In this document: positions 17,023 through 26,326 of the stretch, piece by piece | Layout: every line of letters begins with the position of its first letter | Numbering within the stretch: the first letter of the stretch is position 1 | Assembly: GCF_900240315.1 (NCBI RefSeq) | Contig: NZ_OEPZ01000001.1 | Coordinates: forward strand, 682,001-746,000 | Direction: 5' to 3' | Source of the DNA: Dorea phocaeensis | Lineage (GTDB): Bacteria; Bacillota; Clostridia; Lachnospirales; Lachnospiraceae | DNA: 64,000 nucleotides | Notes under the pieces: generated by a model | Seen by the model: the letters and a program-made list of their open reading frames with translations, nothing else | Told to the model about the DNA's origin: nothing | Database searches by the model: none | Translations under genes and position numbers: made by a program

Positions 17023-18309
17023 TTAATATTCCCGGATCACACTGCTGATCTCTCTTGTGGTCTCCATATCCCGAAGATGCATCAGTGCATCTTCCATATG
17101 ATATTCTTTCACCGGCTCTGTGACGATCACAAGTTCTGCAACTCCATCTGTAATTCTTTTCTGAATCACCTTTGAAATACTTACCTTGTGTACACCAAAT
17201 ACGCTCGCAATTGCCGCTAATACCCCCGGCTTATTGTCTACCTGCATCCGAAGGAAGAACTTATTCTTAATATCACGGAAATCCTTTATCTTCGTCGTCC
17301 GGTAACAGGTACAGCTGATCCGCCCCGTACAGTGGTACTGGATATCCCGGATCACATCGATCACATCACCCATCACAGCACTGGCTGTAGGGAATTCACC
17401 GGCGCCACGCCCATAGAACATCACATCGTCAACCGCGTCTCCATGCACAAACACTGCATTAAAAGAATCCCGAACAGATGCCAGCGGATGGTTCTGATCA
17501 ATCAGCATCGGATATACCGCCACTTCGATTCCACCTTCTGTATTATGCGCAACACTCAAAAGCTTAATCACACTTCCGAATTCTTTCGCATAACTGATAT
17601 CTCTGCTGGAAATTTTCGTAATTCCTTCTGTATAAACATCCTGAAATGTCACACGTGAATGGAATGCAATTGAAGACAGAATCGCTGCCTTTCTTCCTGC
17701 GTCCAGCCCCTCTACATCCGCCGTAGGATCTGCTTCTGCATAACCATACTCCGTTGCCTTTGCAAGCGCTTCCTCAAAATCCATTCCATCTTCAAACATT
17801 TTGGTCAAAATATAATTGGTGGTTCCATTCATAATTCCCACCACTTCTGTAATCTCATTGGCTGCAAGGCACTGTTTCATCGGACGAATAATCGGAATTC
17901 CTCCAGCCACAGCAGCCTCAAACAGGAAATCCACCCCATGTTCTTCAGCCGCATCCAGAAGTTCCCTTCCATGCTCCGCTACCAGATCTTTATTCGCAGT
18001 TACCACGTTCTTCCCAGCGCGAAGAGCTTCTAGAATCCGGGTTCTGGCTGGTTCAATTCCACCCATCACTTCTATGATCAGCTCGATCTCATCATCCATG
18101 ATAATCTCTTCCCACTGATCTGTCAGAAGCGCGGGATCCACGCCTTTTCTCTCTTTATTTCTATCACGCACCAAAATCCTAGTAATCTCAAATCTTGCTC
18201 CCGTCTTCGACTCCATCTCTTCTTTCTGACGTTTTGCCAGTTTATAGACACCTGCGCCCACCGTTCCAAATCCAAGAAGTCCTGCTTTTATTATCTTATG
18301 TTCGGCCAT
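17023..18309 (-). CDS. hom: Homoserine dehydrogenase
   Basis: NAD(P)H-dependent reduction of aspartate semialdehyde to homoserine, leading to Thr and Met. The 428-aa protein has the Rossmann loop LLGFGTVGAGVYKL, NGTTNYILTKM, the catalytic-domain signature YAEADPTADVEGLDAGRKAAIL (near residue 200), and a C-terminal ACT domain (FFLRMQVDNKPGVLAAIASVFG) for feedback control. The ATG at 18309 follows AAGGAG by ten bases; the upstream in-frame extension lacks a site. No threonine or methionine genes flank it. Confidence 0.95.
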   Translation of the reverse strand: MAEHKIIKAGLLGFGTVGAGVYKLAKRQKEEMESKTGARFEITRILVRDRNKERKGVDPALLTDQWEEIIMDDEIELIIEVMGGIEPARTRILEALRAGKNVVTANKDLVAEHGRELLDAAEEHGVDFLFEAAVAGGIPIIRPMKQCLAANEITEVVGIMNGTTNYILTKMFEDGMDFEEALAKATEYGYAEADPTADVEGLDAGRKAAILSSIAFHSRVTFQDVYTEGITKISSRDISYAKEFGSVIKLLSVAHNTEGGIEVAVYPMLIDQNHPLASVRDSFNAVFVHGDAVDDVMFYGRGAGEFPTASAVMGDVIDVIRDIQYHCTGRISCTCYRTTKIKDFRDIKNKFFLRMQVDNKPGVLAAIASVFGVHKVSISKVIQKRITDGVAELVIVTEPVKEYHMEDALMHLRDMETTREISSVIREY

Positions 18310-18408
18310 TGCACTCGCACTCCTTTTCCAAATATTTTCTAAAAGTATAGCATAAAACAGGGCAATCTGCACGGCAGAATTATTTTTTCATTTTTTTCAG
18401 AAAAAGTG

Positions 18409-18437
18409 TTGACATCCATCTTTTCTTGTAGTATAGT
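18409..18437 (+). promoter_or_regulatory. Promoter of tRNA-Gly
   Basis: Consensus -35 TTGACA (18409-18414), 17-bp spacer, -10 TATAGT (18432-18437), about 50 bp before the mature tRNA. Confidence 0.88.
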
Positions 18438-18489
18438 ATTCATTGTTCTGAGGAACACAAACGACACAGAACAACACAAAACATCAAAT

Positions 18490-18562
18490 GCGACAGTGGC
18501 TCAGTTGGTAGAGTACGACCTTGCCAAGGTCGGGGTCGCGGGTTCGAACCCCGTCTGTCGCT
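18490..18562 (+). tRNA. tRNA-Gly (anticodon GCC)
   Basis: A 73-nt cloverleaf. Acceptor arms GCGACAG and CTGTCGC pair perfectly, with discriminator T. The anticodon stem CGACC/GGTCG encloses loop TTGCCAA with GCC at 18523-18525. The T arm holds GGTTCGAACCC. CCA is not encoded. It is a single-gene unit on the plus strand between two minus-strand operons. Confidence 0.97.
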
Positions 18563-18565
18563 CTC

Positions 18566-18601
18566 AAAAAACACTTGGAAAATTCCAAGTGTTTTTTATT
18601 T
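18566..18601 (+). terminator. Rho-independent terminator of tRNA-Gly
   Basis: AAAAAACACTTGGAA (18566-18580) and TTCCAAGTGTTTTTT (18583-18597) pair over 15 bp, ending in six T, four bases after the tRNA. Confidence 0.93.
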
Positions 18602-18652
18602 TATACCGAATGAAAACTTTTATAATTATGTCAGTTCTCTTCCATCCATACA

Positions 18653-18689
18653 CAAAGAGGCGGCTCCCACTTTGGAAACCGCCTCTTTG
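18653..18689 (-). terminator. GC-rich hairpin downstream of aspS, probable terminator
   Basis: CAAAGAGGCGG (18653-18663) and CCGCCTCTTTG (18679-18689) form a perfect 11-bp stem 29 bases after the aspS stop. The T run after it is poor, so it may act mainly as a 3'-end stabiliser. Confidence 0.6.
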
Positions 18690-18717
18690 CGATATTTACT
18701 CTTTTATCTTTCTATTT

Positions 18718-20520
18718 TTACTCTACGCTTTCTTCTTCACCTTCGCCCAGAGCCAGTCCCAGCTCTTCCAACTGTTTTTCGTCCACCACGTTTGGCGCTT
18801 CTGTCATCAGACAGGATGCATCCTTCACTTTCGGGAACGCAATGACATCACGGATACTGTCCTCTTTTGCCATCAGCATTACCATACGGTCCAGTCCGTA
18901 AGCAAGTCCTGCGTGAGGCGGAACTCCATATTTAAATGCATCTAAGAGGAAACCGAAACGGTCATAAGCTTCTTCTTTAGAGAAGCCAAGTGCCGCAAAC
19001 ATTCTCTCCTGTACGTCATCCTGGAAGATTCGTACACTTCCTCCGCCGATCTCATTTCCATTCAGCGTAATGTCATAGGCTTTCGCGCGTACGCGTCCCG
19101 GTTCACTTTCCAGATATGGCAGGTCTTCTTCCATCGGCATGGTAAATGGATGATGCATCGCCACATAACGGTTCTGCTCTTCACTCCACTCCAAAAGCGG
19201 GAATTCTGTAATCCACAGGAACTTATACTCATCCTTGCGAAGAAGGTCCATCTGTTTTGCCAGCTCCAGACGCAGATTTCCTAACACATCCCATACCACT
19301 TTATTCTTATCTGCGGCGAAAAGAAGCAGGTCTCCTGATTCTCCGCCCATGGCATCAATCAATGCCTTCATCTCTTCCTCTGTCATAAATTTTGCAAAGG
19401 AGGATTTCACTGTCCCGTCATTTTGAATTGCAATATAAGCAAGTCCCTTTGCGCCATAATCCTTCGCAAAGCTTACCAGCTTATCAATCTTCTTTCTTGG
19501 CATCTCGCCCTGGCCTTTGGCGTTGATTCCCCGAACCGTTCCGCCATTCTCGATTGCCCCTTTAAACACTACGAACTCGCTGTCCTTCACAACTTCTGTC
19601 ACATCCGTAAGCTCCATGCCAAAACGGGTATCCGGCTTATCGGAGCCATAACGATCCATGGCCTCCTGCCAGGTCATACGCGGAATTGGAAGCGGCACTT
19701 CCACATCAAGGACATCTTTAAAGAGTTTTGCCAGCAGGCGTTCATTCACGTCAATCACATCGTCCACGTCTACAAAGGACAATTCCATATCAATCTGTGT
19801 AAACTCCGGCTGACGGTCTGCACGCAGATCCTCGTCACGGAAACACTTTGCAATCTGGAAATACCGATCACATCCAGAACACATCAGCAGCTGCTTGAAC
19901 AGCTGCGGAGACTGTGGAAGTCCATAGAAATTACCTGGATGCACACGGCTTGGCACCAGATAATCTCTGGCTCCTTCCGGAGTACTCTTTCCAAGAATCG
20001 GAGTCTCAATCTCCAAAAATCCTTCCTCAGCAAGGAACTGTCTCGTCAATGTTGCCACTCTGCTTCGAAGCAGCAGATTCTTCTGCATATCCGGACGTCT
20101 CAAATCCAGATAACGATATTTCAGTCGAATCTCTTCCTTCGTCTTGGAATTTTCTTCGATCGGGAACGGAGGCGTCTCTGCCTCAGACAGCACCCGAAGC
20201 TCGGATGGAATCACTTCAATATCTCCGGTAGACAGATTTTCGTTGACTGCTCCAGAACGTTTTGCTACCTTTCCTACAATTGCCACTACATACTCTGCAC
20301 GAAGCTTTGCTGCCTTTTCAATCAACGCTGCGTCCGTACTTCCTTCTTCAAATACCACCTGGATCAGCCCAGAACGGTCTCTGACATCAACGAACACCAG
20401 TCCGCCTTTGTTTCGATTCTTCTGTACCCATCCCATAATCGTCACGTTCTCGCCTACGTTTGCCGCAGACAATTCTCCACATCTGTGACTTCTCTTTAAG
20501 CCTTTCATTGACTCTGCCAT
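18718..20520 (-). CDS. aspS: Aspartyl-tRNA synthetase
   Basis: Class IIb synthetase charging tRNA-Asp. The 600-aa bacterial-type protein has the N-terminal OB-fold anticodon domain (NVTIMGWVQKNRNKGGLVFVDVRDRSG), class II motif 1 near FLEIETPILGKSTPEGARDY, motif 2 FRDEDLRADRQPEFTQIDME, the bacterial GAD insertion domain, and motif 3 AGLAYGLDRMVML. It follows hisS by 19 bp and is last in the rel-MBL-hemZ-hisS-aspS run. Whether it charges only Asp or also Asn tRNA cannot be judged by eye. Confidence 0.97.
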   Translation of the reverse strand: MAESMKGLKRSHRCGELSAANVGENVTIMGWVQKNRNKGGLVFVDVRDRSGLIQVVFEEGSTDAALIEKAAKLRAEYVVAIVGKVAKRSGAVNENLSTGDIEVIPSELRVLSEAETPPFPIEENSKTKEEIRLKYRYLDLRRPDMQKNLLLRSRVATLTRQFLAEEGFLEIETPILGKSTPEGARDYLVPSRVHPGNFYGLPQSPQLFKQLLMCSGCDRYFQIAKCFRDEDLRADRQPEFTQIDMELSFVDVDDVIDVNERLLAKLFKDVLDVEVPLPIPRMTWQEAMDRYGSDKPDTRFGMELTDVTEVVKDSEFVVFKGAIENGGTVRGINAKGQGEMPRKKIDKLVSFAKDYGAKGLAYIAIQNDGTVKSSFAKFMTEEEMKALIDAMGGESGDLLLFAADKNKVVWDVLGNLRLELAKQMDLLRKDEYKFLWITEFPLLEWSEEQNRYVAMHHPFTMPMEEDLPYLESEPGRVRAKAYDITLNGNEIGGGSVRIFQDDVQERMFAALGFSKEEAYDRFGFLLDAFKYGVPPHAGLAYGLDRMVMLMAKEDSIRDVIAFPKVKDASCLMTEAPNVVDEKQLEELGLALGEGEEESVE

Positions 20521-20539
20521 TTTTCTTTACGTCTCCTCT

Positions 20540-21805
20540 CTATAACTGATCCACAGAATCGCAATAACAGTCTACAATCTCACTGTATCCGTCTTCCATC
20601 AGCTGCTCCTTCTGGAACTTCTTATTCTTCTTCATATTTGCAATCAGCACCTGGCTTCCGGCTTCTCTGTCCGCCTTCGCCATAGCAAGCACCTTCAGCA
20701 TTCCTTCTTTTGGCATGTTTTTCTCCAACAGATAAGCTTTTCGCTTCGCCTTTCCCGGAACCTGATAACCATTTTCCAAAAGCAGCATTACGATTCTCTC
20801 AAATCCGATGGAAAATCCACAAGCCGGCGTATCCTGTCCGGTAAATTTTCCGATCATCTTATCATAACGTCCGCCTCCGGCTACTGAGCCGCCGAAATCG
20901 TCCATGGTTACCTCAAAAATCGTACCTGTATAGTAAGATTGTCCTCTCACCAGCGTCGGGTCAAATTTAAGATTAAACTCACACTCTTTGGCCGCTTCCA
21001 CACTGGATATAATCAGCTCCATACCATCCGCCGTCTCATCTTTTAAGTAATCTCCAAGCTTTTCCTTCAAGTAACGGACACCCGTCACATCCGAATTCAC
21101 TTCCTCAAAAAGATTCAAATAGGTTTCCACATTTTCTTTGGTATAACCCATCTCTTCCAGTTCTTTTGCAACGCCTTCGGCGCCAATCTTATCCATCTTG
21201 TCAAGAATGATGAACACTTCATCATAATCTTCTTCTCTAAAGCCACTGTAAGCCGCCATCGCCTTTAAAATGTTGCGGTCATTGATGCACACTGTAAAGT
21301 TGCGGAAGTTCAGTTTCCCAAGCATGGCTGTTGTTGCAAGGATCAGCTCAATCTCCGCCAAATTGCCCGGTTCTCCCAAAATATCAATATCACACTGCAT
21401 AAACTGGCGGAAACGTCCTTTCTGCGGACGGTCTGCACGCCATACATTTCCAATCTGCAGAGCTTTAAACGGAGACGGAAGCTCATTTGCATGATTTGCG
21501 TAATATCTTGCAAGAGGAACCGTCAGGTCGTAGCGAAGTCCGCCGTCTGCCAGATCATTTTCCTCTTTTGCCGTATCAATCTTAAGCTTCTCTCCACGTT
21601 TCATAATCTTAAAGATCAGCTTTTCATTATCTCCCCCCTGCTTGCTGCACAGGTTCTCAATATGCTCCACACAAGGAGTCTCCATAGAGGTAAATCCATA
21701 GGTTTTATAAGTATCTTTGATCAGCCAGATCACATAATCCCTAATTTCCATCTCCTGTGGCAGGATATCTTTCATCCCGGTAACCGGCTTCTTCTTTAAC
21801 GCCAT
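20540..21805 (-). CDS. hisS: Histidyl-tRNA synthetase
   Basis: Class IIa synthetase charging tRNA-His; 421 aa. Motif 1 region YGFTSMETPCVEH, motif 2 NVWRADRPQKGRFRQFMQCDID, the histidine-binding RGQSYYTGTIFEV and motif 3 ACGFSIGFERIVMLL are plain; the C-terminal anticodon domain ends at DCYCDSVDQL. The ATG at 21805 is preferred to one six bases upstream, because AAGGAG is seven bases before it. The start sits inside the last codons of hemZ (coupled), and aspS follows 19 bp on. Confidence 0.96.
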   Translation of the reverse strand: MALKKKPVTGMKDILPQEMEIRDYVIWLIKDTYKTYGFTSMETPCVEHIENLCSKQGGDNEKLIFKIMKRGEKLKIDTAKEENDLADGGLRYDLTVPLARYYANHANELPSPFKALQIGNVWRADRPQKGRFRQFMQCDIDILGEPGNLAEIELILATTAMLGKLNFRNFTVCINDRNILKAMAAYSGFREEDYDEVFIILDKMDKIGAEGVAKELEEMGYTKENVETYLNLFEEVNSDVTGVRYLKEKLGDYLKDETADGMELIISSVEAAKECEFNLKFDPTLVRGQSYYTGTIFEVTMDDFGGSVAGGGRYDKMIGKFTGQDTPACGFSIGFERIVMLLLENGYQVPGKAKRKAYLLEKNMPKEGMLKVLAMAKADREAGSQVLIANMKKNKKFQKEQLMEDGYSEIVDCYCDSVDQL

Positions 21806-23232
21806 AACCATTCTCCTTTTCGTTCTATCATCTCATCAATGCGGTCAATGTACGCATCAATCGCCTTTACATTTTCAATCCGCATCAATCGCGTCAGTTT
21901 CTGATTTCCACGTCCAGATGGCACCGGCTCTTTCAGCACAATTTTCATCGATGCTCCAGCACCTGCTGCCACAATGGACTGTTTTTCTTCCATAATAAGT
22001 ATATTGTATATTCCCGCTTTGTCAACCTTTGCATAACCAACATTTTCAAAATTCCCGGCAATATTCTTCTGGCGGTACAGATAATACGGGAAAAGCCCCA
22101 TCCTGGCCGCCGATTCTGATGCTGCATGGATCATCTGTCCCAGACATTTTGCCAGCTTTCCACCGTCTTCTCCTAAGTCTTTCTGCTCCATCTTCGCCGC
22201 CCGCTTAATCGCAAGGGAGTGTACCGTCAGACTGTCCGGCGCCAGGCTTTCAATCTGGCGGAGAGTATCTTCCATCTCTTCACTCGTCTCCCCCGGAAGC
22301 CCGGCAATCAGATCCATATTAATATTATCAAATCCGATTTCTCTTGCTAGATGAAACGTCTCATAGATCTCTTCCACCGTATGTTTTCTTCCGATCGCAT
22401 CCAGCGTTTTCTGCTGCATACTCTGAGGGTTAATCGAAATCCTGGTAATTCCATGCCGCTTCAATACTTCCAGCTTTTCTTTGGTCACACTGTCGGGGCG
22501 TCCCGCCTCCACGGTATACTCCAACAAAAATTCCCGCGAAAAACTCTGATCAATACAGGCAAGAAGACGCTCCAGCTGTTCTGCACTCAGAGTTGTAGGC
22601 GTTCCTCCGCCGATATAAATGGTATTTAACTTCTTATCCTTCGACCGTTCTGCAATAAATGTCAGCTCTTTGCACAGAGCATCCACATACTCTTCTACCC
22701 GGTCTTTCCAATCTGAGAGAGCACCCGAACTAAAGGAACAATAGGTGCAAACCGATGGGCAAAAGGGAATCCCCACATACAGACTATAACCATTCTCATA
22801 ATCCAAGCGGTCTAAAAGCTGTTTTTCTCTTCCTGCAATCTCCCATGCAAGTGCTGCTTTTTCTTTACTTACCTTCATTTCATTTTGAAACCATGATAGG
22901 TATGTTTCATAATCCCAACCTGCTTCCAGCTTCTGCATGGCAAGCTTCGTCGGGCGTACTCCTGTTAAAATTCCCCAGGCAAGTGTTCTTCCTGTAATCT
23001 TTACAAGCTTCTGATAAAGTATCCGGTCCAGCTCTTTTTTCTCCATTTCCCCGGCCGCAGAATCTGTATCATCAAAGATTTCCACCTTCTGTCCGTCCGC
23101 AAGCTGTACCATTACATAATTAGAGGCTTTTTCCTCTACTCTGCAACGAATTTCCTCAGAGGGGTAAAAAGCCTTAATTACATGATACGCATTATAAGTA
23201 TAAGTGTCTCTCTTACATATAACCTGAATCAT
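21796..23232 (-). CDS. hemZ: Oxygen-independent coproporphyrinogen III dehydrogenase, HemZ-type
   Basis: A 478-aa radical-SAM protein. The [4Fe-4S] motif is CPSVCTYCSF (CxxxCxxC) around residue 175, followed by IYIGGGTPTTLS and the NMDLIAGLPGE strand of HemN-family proteins. The ~160-residue N-terminal extension, with TGRTLAWGILTGVRPTKLA, is the HemZ hallmark. The annotated activity is decarboxylation of coproporphyrinogen III. In organisms with no obvious full heme pathway, such as many Lachnospiraceae, the real substrate is uncertain. No other heme gene is near. It lies 15 bp after the MBL gene and overlaps hisS. Confidence 0.9.
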   Translation of the reverse strand: MIQVICKRDTYTYNAYHVIKAFYPSEEIRCRVEEKASNYVMVQLADGQKVEIFDDTDSAAGEMEKKELDRILYQKLVKITGRTLAWGILTGVRPTKLAMQKLEAGWDYETYLSWFQNEMKVSKEKAALAWEIAGREKQLLDRLDYENGYSLYVGIPFCPSVCTYCSFSSGALSDWKDRVEEYVDALCKELTFIAERSKDKKLNTIYIGGGTPTTLSAEQLERLLACIDQSFSREFLLEYTVEAGRPDSVTKEKLEVLKRHGITRISINPQSMQQKTLDAIGRKHTVEEIYETFHLAREIGFDNINMDLIAGLPGETSEEMEDTLRQIESLAPDSLTVHSLAIKRAAKMEQKDLGEDGGKLAKCLGQMIHAASESAARMGLFPYYLYRQKNIAGNFENVGYAKVDKAGIYNILIMEEKQSIVAAGAGASMKIVLKEPVPSGRGNQKLTRLMRIENVKAIDAYIDRIDEMIERKGEWLWR

Positions 23233-23247
23233 TCTATTTGCTCCATT

Positions 23248-23868
23248 CTAAATAAATGGGTTATTCTGTTTCTCATAACCGATTGTGGTTTCTCCCATAT
23301 GTCCCGGATAAACCTTCGTCTCATCCGGCAATGTCAGCAGTTTTTCTCGGATGGAATGCATCAGATCCGACATACTGCTGTTTGGAAAATCCGTCCTTCC
23401 TACCGATGCCTGGAACAAGGTGTCCCCACAGAAAAGTGTGTTTTCCGCCTCTACATAATAACAGCATCCGCCTTTCGTATGTCCCGGTGTATGAATCACC
23501 CGAAATTCATATCCTGCAAAGGAGAGGATCTCTCCATCTTGCACCGTCTCTGCCTTCGTAAATACATACCCCTCTATATAGGTAGCGGACAGGTTCAGCC
23601 GCGGATCTTGCAGCACCTCTTCGTCCTCCTCCTCTACATAAACCGGTACATCATATTCTTTCAGGAACCCATCCAGCCCCATCATATGATCAAAATGGCC
23701 GTGTGTCAAAAAGATTGCTTCCACCTTAAGTCCTTCTGATTTCAAATGGTTCATCAGATATTCCGGGCTTGCTGCCGGATCAATGATCACGGTCTGCTTC
23801 GTTTCTTCATTAATCACGAGATAACAGTTGGTACTGATGATCCCCGTTACAAATTTTTCTATTTTCAT
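23248..23868 (-). CDS. MBL-fold hydrolase, glyoxalase II-like
   Basis: A 206-aa single-domain metallo-beta-lactamase-fold protein. FLTHGHFDHMMGLDG carries HxHxDH, HTPGHTKGGCCY the next His, LFCGDTLF the bridging Asp and YPGHMGET the final His, so both metal sites look intact. It resembles short YcbL/glyoxalase II-like thioester hydrolases; the substrate is unknown. It lies 5 bp after rel and before hemZ on the same strand, an order I recall as common in Firmicutes. Confidence 0.9.
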   Translation of the reverse strand: MKIEKFVTGIISTNCYLVINEETKQTVIIDPAASPEYLMNHLKSEGLKVEAIFLTHGHFDHMMGLDGFLKEYDVPVYVEEEDEEVLQDPRLNLSATYIEGYVFTKAETVQDGEILSFAGYEFRVIHTPGHTKGGCCYYVEAENTLFCGDTLFQASVGRTDFPNSSMSDLMHSIREKLLTLPDETKVYPGHMGETTIGYEKQNNPFI

Positions 23869-23873
23869 CTCTT

Positions 23874-26219
23874 CTACCCCGCTGTTCTTTCTATATCGAT
23901 CACACCTTCTAACTGCCTAAATTTCTCAATCAGCCGCGTCAATTCTTCTCTTCTGTGAACGATAAATCCCATCTCAATCGTTGCCGTTCCCTTCTTGCTG
24001 GTACGCACATTCATAGACTTCACATCTACGTTACCCTCGGTGAAAATCTTAGACAGCTCCATCAAAAGTCCCTGTCTGTCATAGGCATACATTTTAATTT
24101 CTGCCAGATACTGTCCACCCGACTTTTCTGCCACATCGCTTTCCCACTCGGCGTCGATCAAACGCGCCCGCTCTGACTCGGACAGGTGAATCATATTCAC
24201 GCAGTCGGTTCGATGGATGGAAAGACCCCGTCCTCTGGTAACAAATCCTACGATTTCGTCTCCCGGCACCGGATTACAGCAACGGGAAAACCGGACTGCC
24301 ACATCGTCAATTCCTTTGACCACAATTCCACTCTTGGATTTTGCAATATGCACCTTATTCTTCGCTGCTTCTGCAACCTTCTCAAGAACCACTTCATCCG
24401 TCAATTCCTGCTTGTGCTCTTTGTTGTATTCCTCAGCCAGACGGTTGACCACCTGGCCTTCCTTCAATCCGCCGTGGCCGATCGCTGCAAGCACCGCCTC
24501 CCAATCTCGGAATCCGTACTTTTTCTGCACAATCTCCATATACTTCGTATTCATAATATTGCTCTGGTTGATGTTCTTGGTCTTGCAGTAAGCAGTAATC
24601 ATCTCTTTTCCCTTGATGATATTGCTTTCCTTAAATTCCTTCTTAAACCATTGGTTGATCTTATTCTTTGCCTGTGTACTCTTAACGATGTTCAGCCAAT
24701 CCCGGCTTGGCCCCTTGGAATTCTGGGATGTTAAAATCTCAATTCTGTCACCGTTTTGAATCTTATAATCAATGGTTACCAGTTTGCCATTTACTCTGGC
24801 TCCTACCATCTTATTTCCCACTGCACTGTGAATCGCATAGGCAAAATCGATCGGTGTAGAGCCGTTTGGAAGATTCTTAACGTCTCCCTGCGGGGTAAAG
24901 CAGTATACATCCTCTGCAAAAAGATCCAAATCCCCTTTGATCAGATTTAAGAACTCCCGGTTATCAGACATATCTCTTTGCCACTCCAGAATCTGTCTAA
25001 GCCAGCTTAATTTTTCTTCTTCCTGCGCTGCCACACTCTTCTTTCCATCGTTTGATTCCTTATATTTCCAATGAGCAGCAATTCCATATTCTGCTGTCTT
25101 ATGCATCTCCTGCGTACGAATCTGAATCTCAAATGGCTGTCCCACCGAACTCATCAGCGTCGTGTGCAGGGATTGATACATATTTGGCTTTGGCATAGCA
25201 ATATAATCCTTAAAGCGGCCGGGGATCGGCGTATACATCTCATGAATCACTCCCAGCGCCGCATAACAGTCTTTCACAGAATCTACAATGATACGAACTG
25301 CGAACAGATCATAAATCTGATCCACCGTTTTATCCTGATTCACCATCTTTTTATAAATACTGAAGAAGTGCTTAACACGGCCATTGACATCCGCCTGAAT
25401 CCCGGCATTTTTCATATGCGCGGAGACTTCATCCACAATCTGCTGAACGAATTCTTCCCGCTCCGTCTTTCTGGCATTGATTTGGTTTACCAGATCAAAG
25501 AATACCTCCGGCTGAGAATATTTTAAAGCCAGATCGTCAAGCTCTGTCTTAATCTTGGAAATACCAAGCCGCTGCGCAATCGGCGCATAAATGTCCATGG
25601 TTTCTTTCGCTTTTTCTTTTTGCTTCTCCGGCCGCATAAACTGAAGCGTCCGCATATTGTGAAGGCGGTCCGCAAGTTTGATAATAATCACACGAATGTC
25701 CTTTGCCATTGCAAGGAACATTTTCCGAAGGTTCTCCGCCTGTACTTCTAATTTATCCGAAGAATAAGACAGCTGTCCCAGCTTTGTAACGCCATCTACC
25801 AGAAGCGCTACTTCCTCGCCAAACTCTTTCTTAATATCTCCGTCCGTCGCATCCGTATCTTCCACCACATCGTGCAGAAGTCCTGCTACGATCGTCTCCT
25901 TATCCATCTCCAGATCTGCCAGAATAATAGCAACCCAAAGCGGATGAACGATATACGGTTCTCCTGATTTACGGCACTGAATCCCATGCTTGTTAGCTGC
26001 AATATGATAAGCCTTCTCAATCATGGTCACATCCGTAGACGGGTGATATTTTCTGATACGGGCGATCAACATATCAAATAACTGGTCTGGATTTTCATAA
26101 TCCTTTTCTGCCTTTACAGCGTGGCCGTCTACGATATCCAGTCCTTTTGCATTGTCTTTCACCAGCGCCTCCGTCACCGCGTGGCCGTCCAGTGTCTCAT
26201 ATGTTATTTTCCCTGACAT
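23874..26219 (-). CDS. rel: Bifunctional (p)ppGpp synthetase/hydrolase (Rel)
   Basis: Makes and degrades the stringent-response alarmone. The 781-aa protein has the HD hydrolase domain (HGIQCRKSGEPYIVHP, GLLHDVVEDT, KLADRLHNMRTL), the synthetase domain (RFKDYIAMPKPNMYQSLHTT, plus EIQIRT), TGS (VYCFTPQGDVKNLPNGSTPIDFAYAIH), a zinc-finger/helical region with SRCCNPVPGDEIVGF, and a C-terminal ACT domain. Both catalytic sites look complete. The ATG at 26219 follows AAGGGGG; codons further upstream lie in the promoter region. It has a strong promoter of its own. Confidence 0.96.
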   Translation of the reverse strand: MSGKITYETLDGHAVTEALVKDNAKGLDIVDGHAVKAEKDYENPDQLFDMLIARIRKYHPSTDVTMIEKAYHIAANKHGIQCRKSGEPYIVHPLWVAIILADLEMDKETIVAGLLHDVVEDTDATDGDIKKEFGEEVALLVDGVTKLGQLSYSSDKLEVQAENLRKMFLAMAKDIRVIIIKLADRLHNMRTLQFMRPEKQKEKAKETMDIYAPIAQRLGISKIKTELDDLALKYSQPEVFFDLVNQINARKTEREEFVQQIVDEVSAHMKNAGIQADVNGRVKHFFSIYKKMVNQDKTVDQIYDLFAVRIIVDSVKDCYAALGVIHEMYTPIPGRFKDYIAMPKPNMYQSLHTTLMSSVGQPFEIQIRTQEMHKTAEYGIAAHWKYKESNDGKKSVAAQEEEKLSWLRQILEWQRDMSDNREFLNLIKGDLDLFAEDVYCFTPQGDVKNLPNGSTPIDFAYAIHSAVGNKMVGARVNGKLVTIDYKIQNGDRIEILTSQNSKGPSRDWLNIVKSTQAKNKINQWFKKEFKESNIIKGKEMITAYCKTKNINQSNIMNTKYMEIVQKKYGFRDWEAVLAAIGHGGLKEGQVVNRLAEEYNKEHKQELTDEVVLEKVAEAAKNKVHIAKSKSGIVVKGIDDVAVRFSRCCNPVPGDEIVGFVTRGRGLSIHRTDCVNMIHLSESERARLIDAEWESDVAEKSGGQYLAEIKMYAYDRQGLLMELSKIFTEGNVDVKSMNVRTSKKGTATIEMGFIVHRREELTRLIEKFRQLEGVIDIERTAG

Positions 26220-26268
26220 ATCAATGCCCCCTTTTTTTCCGCTCATTCTCGCTTTAAACTTATTCTTA

Positions 26269-26297
26269 AGTATAGCATTACTCCGCATTATTTTCAA
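26269..26297 (-). promoter_or_regulatory. Promoter of the rel operon
   Basis: -35 TTGAAA (26292-26297), 17-bp spacer, -10 TATACT (26269-26274), 50 bp before the rel ATG. It separates rel from recJ. Confidence 0.8.
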
Positions 26298-26326
26298 ACA
26301 ATTCTGCATATTTCCTATTCCATCAT

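Noticed and set aside
19423-20499. A 358-codon open frame on the plus strand opposite aspS
   Set aside because: It lies wholly antisense to a confirmed synthetase, has no SD, and its product is His/Cys/Arg-rich low-quality sequence, typical of a shadow frame.
20521-21811. T-box riboswitch before aspS or hisS
   Set aside because: The genes overlap or are spaced by 19 bp or less, so they depend on upstream transcription.
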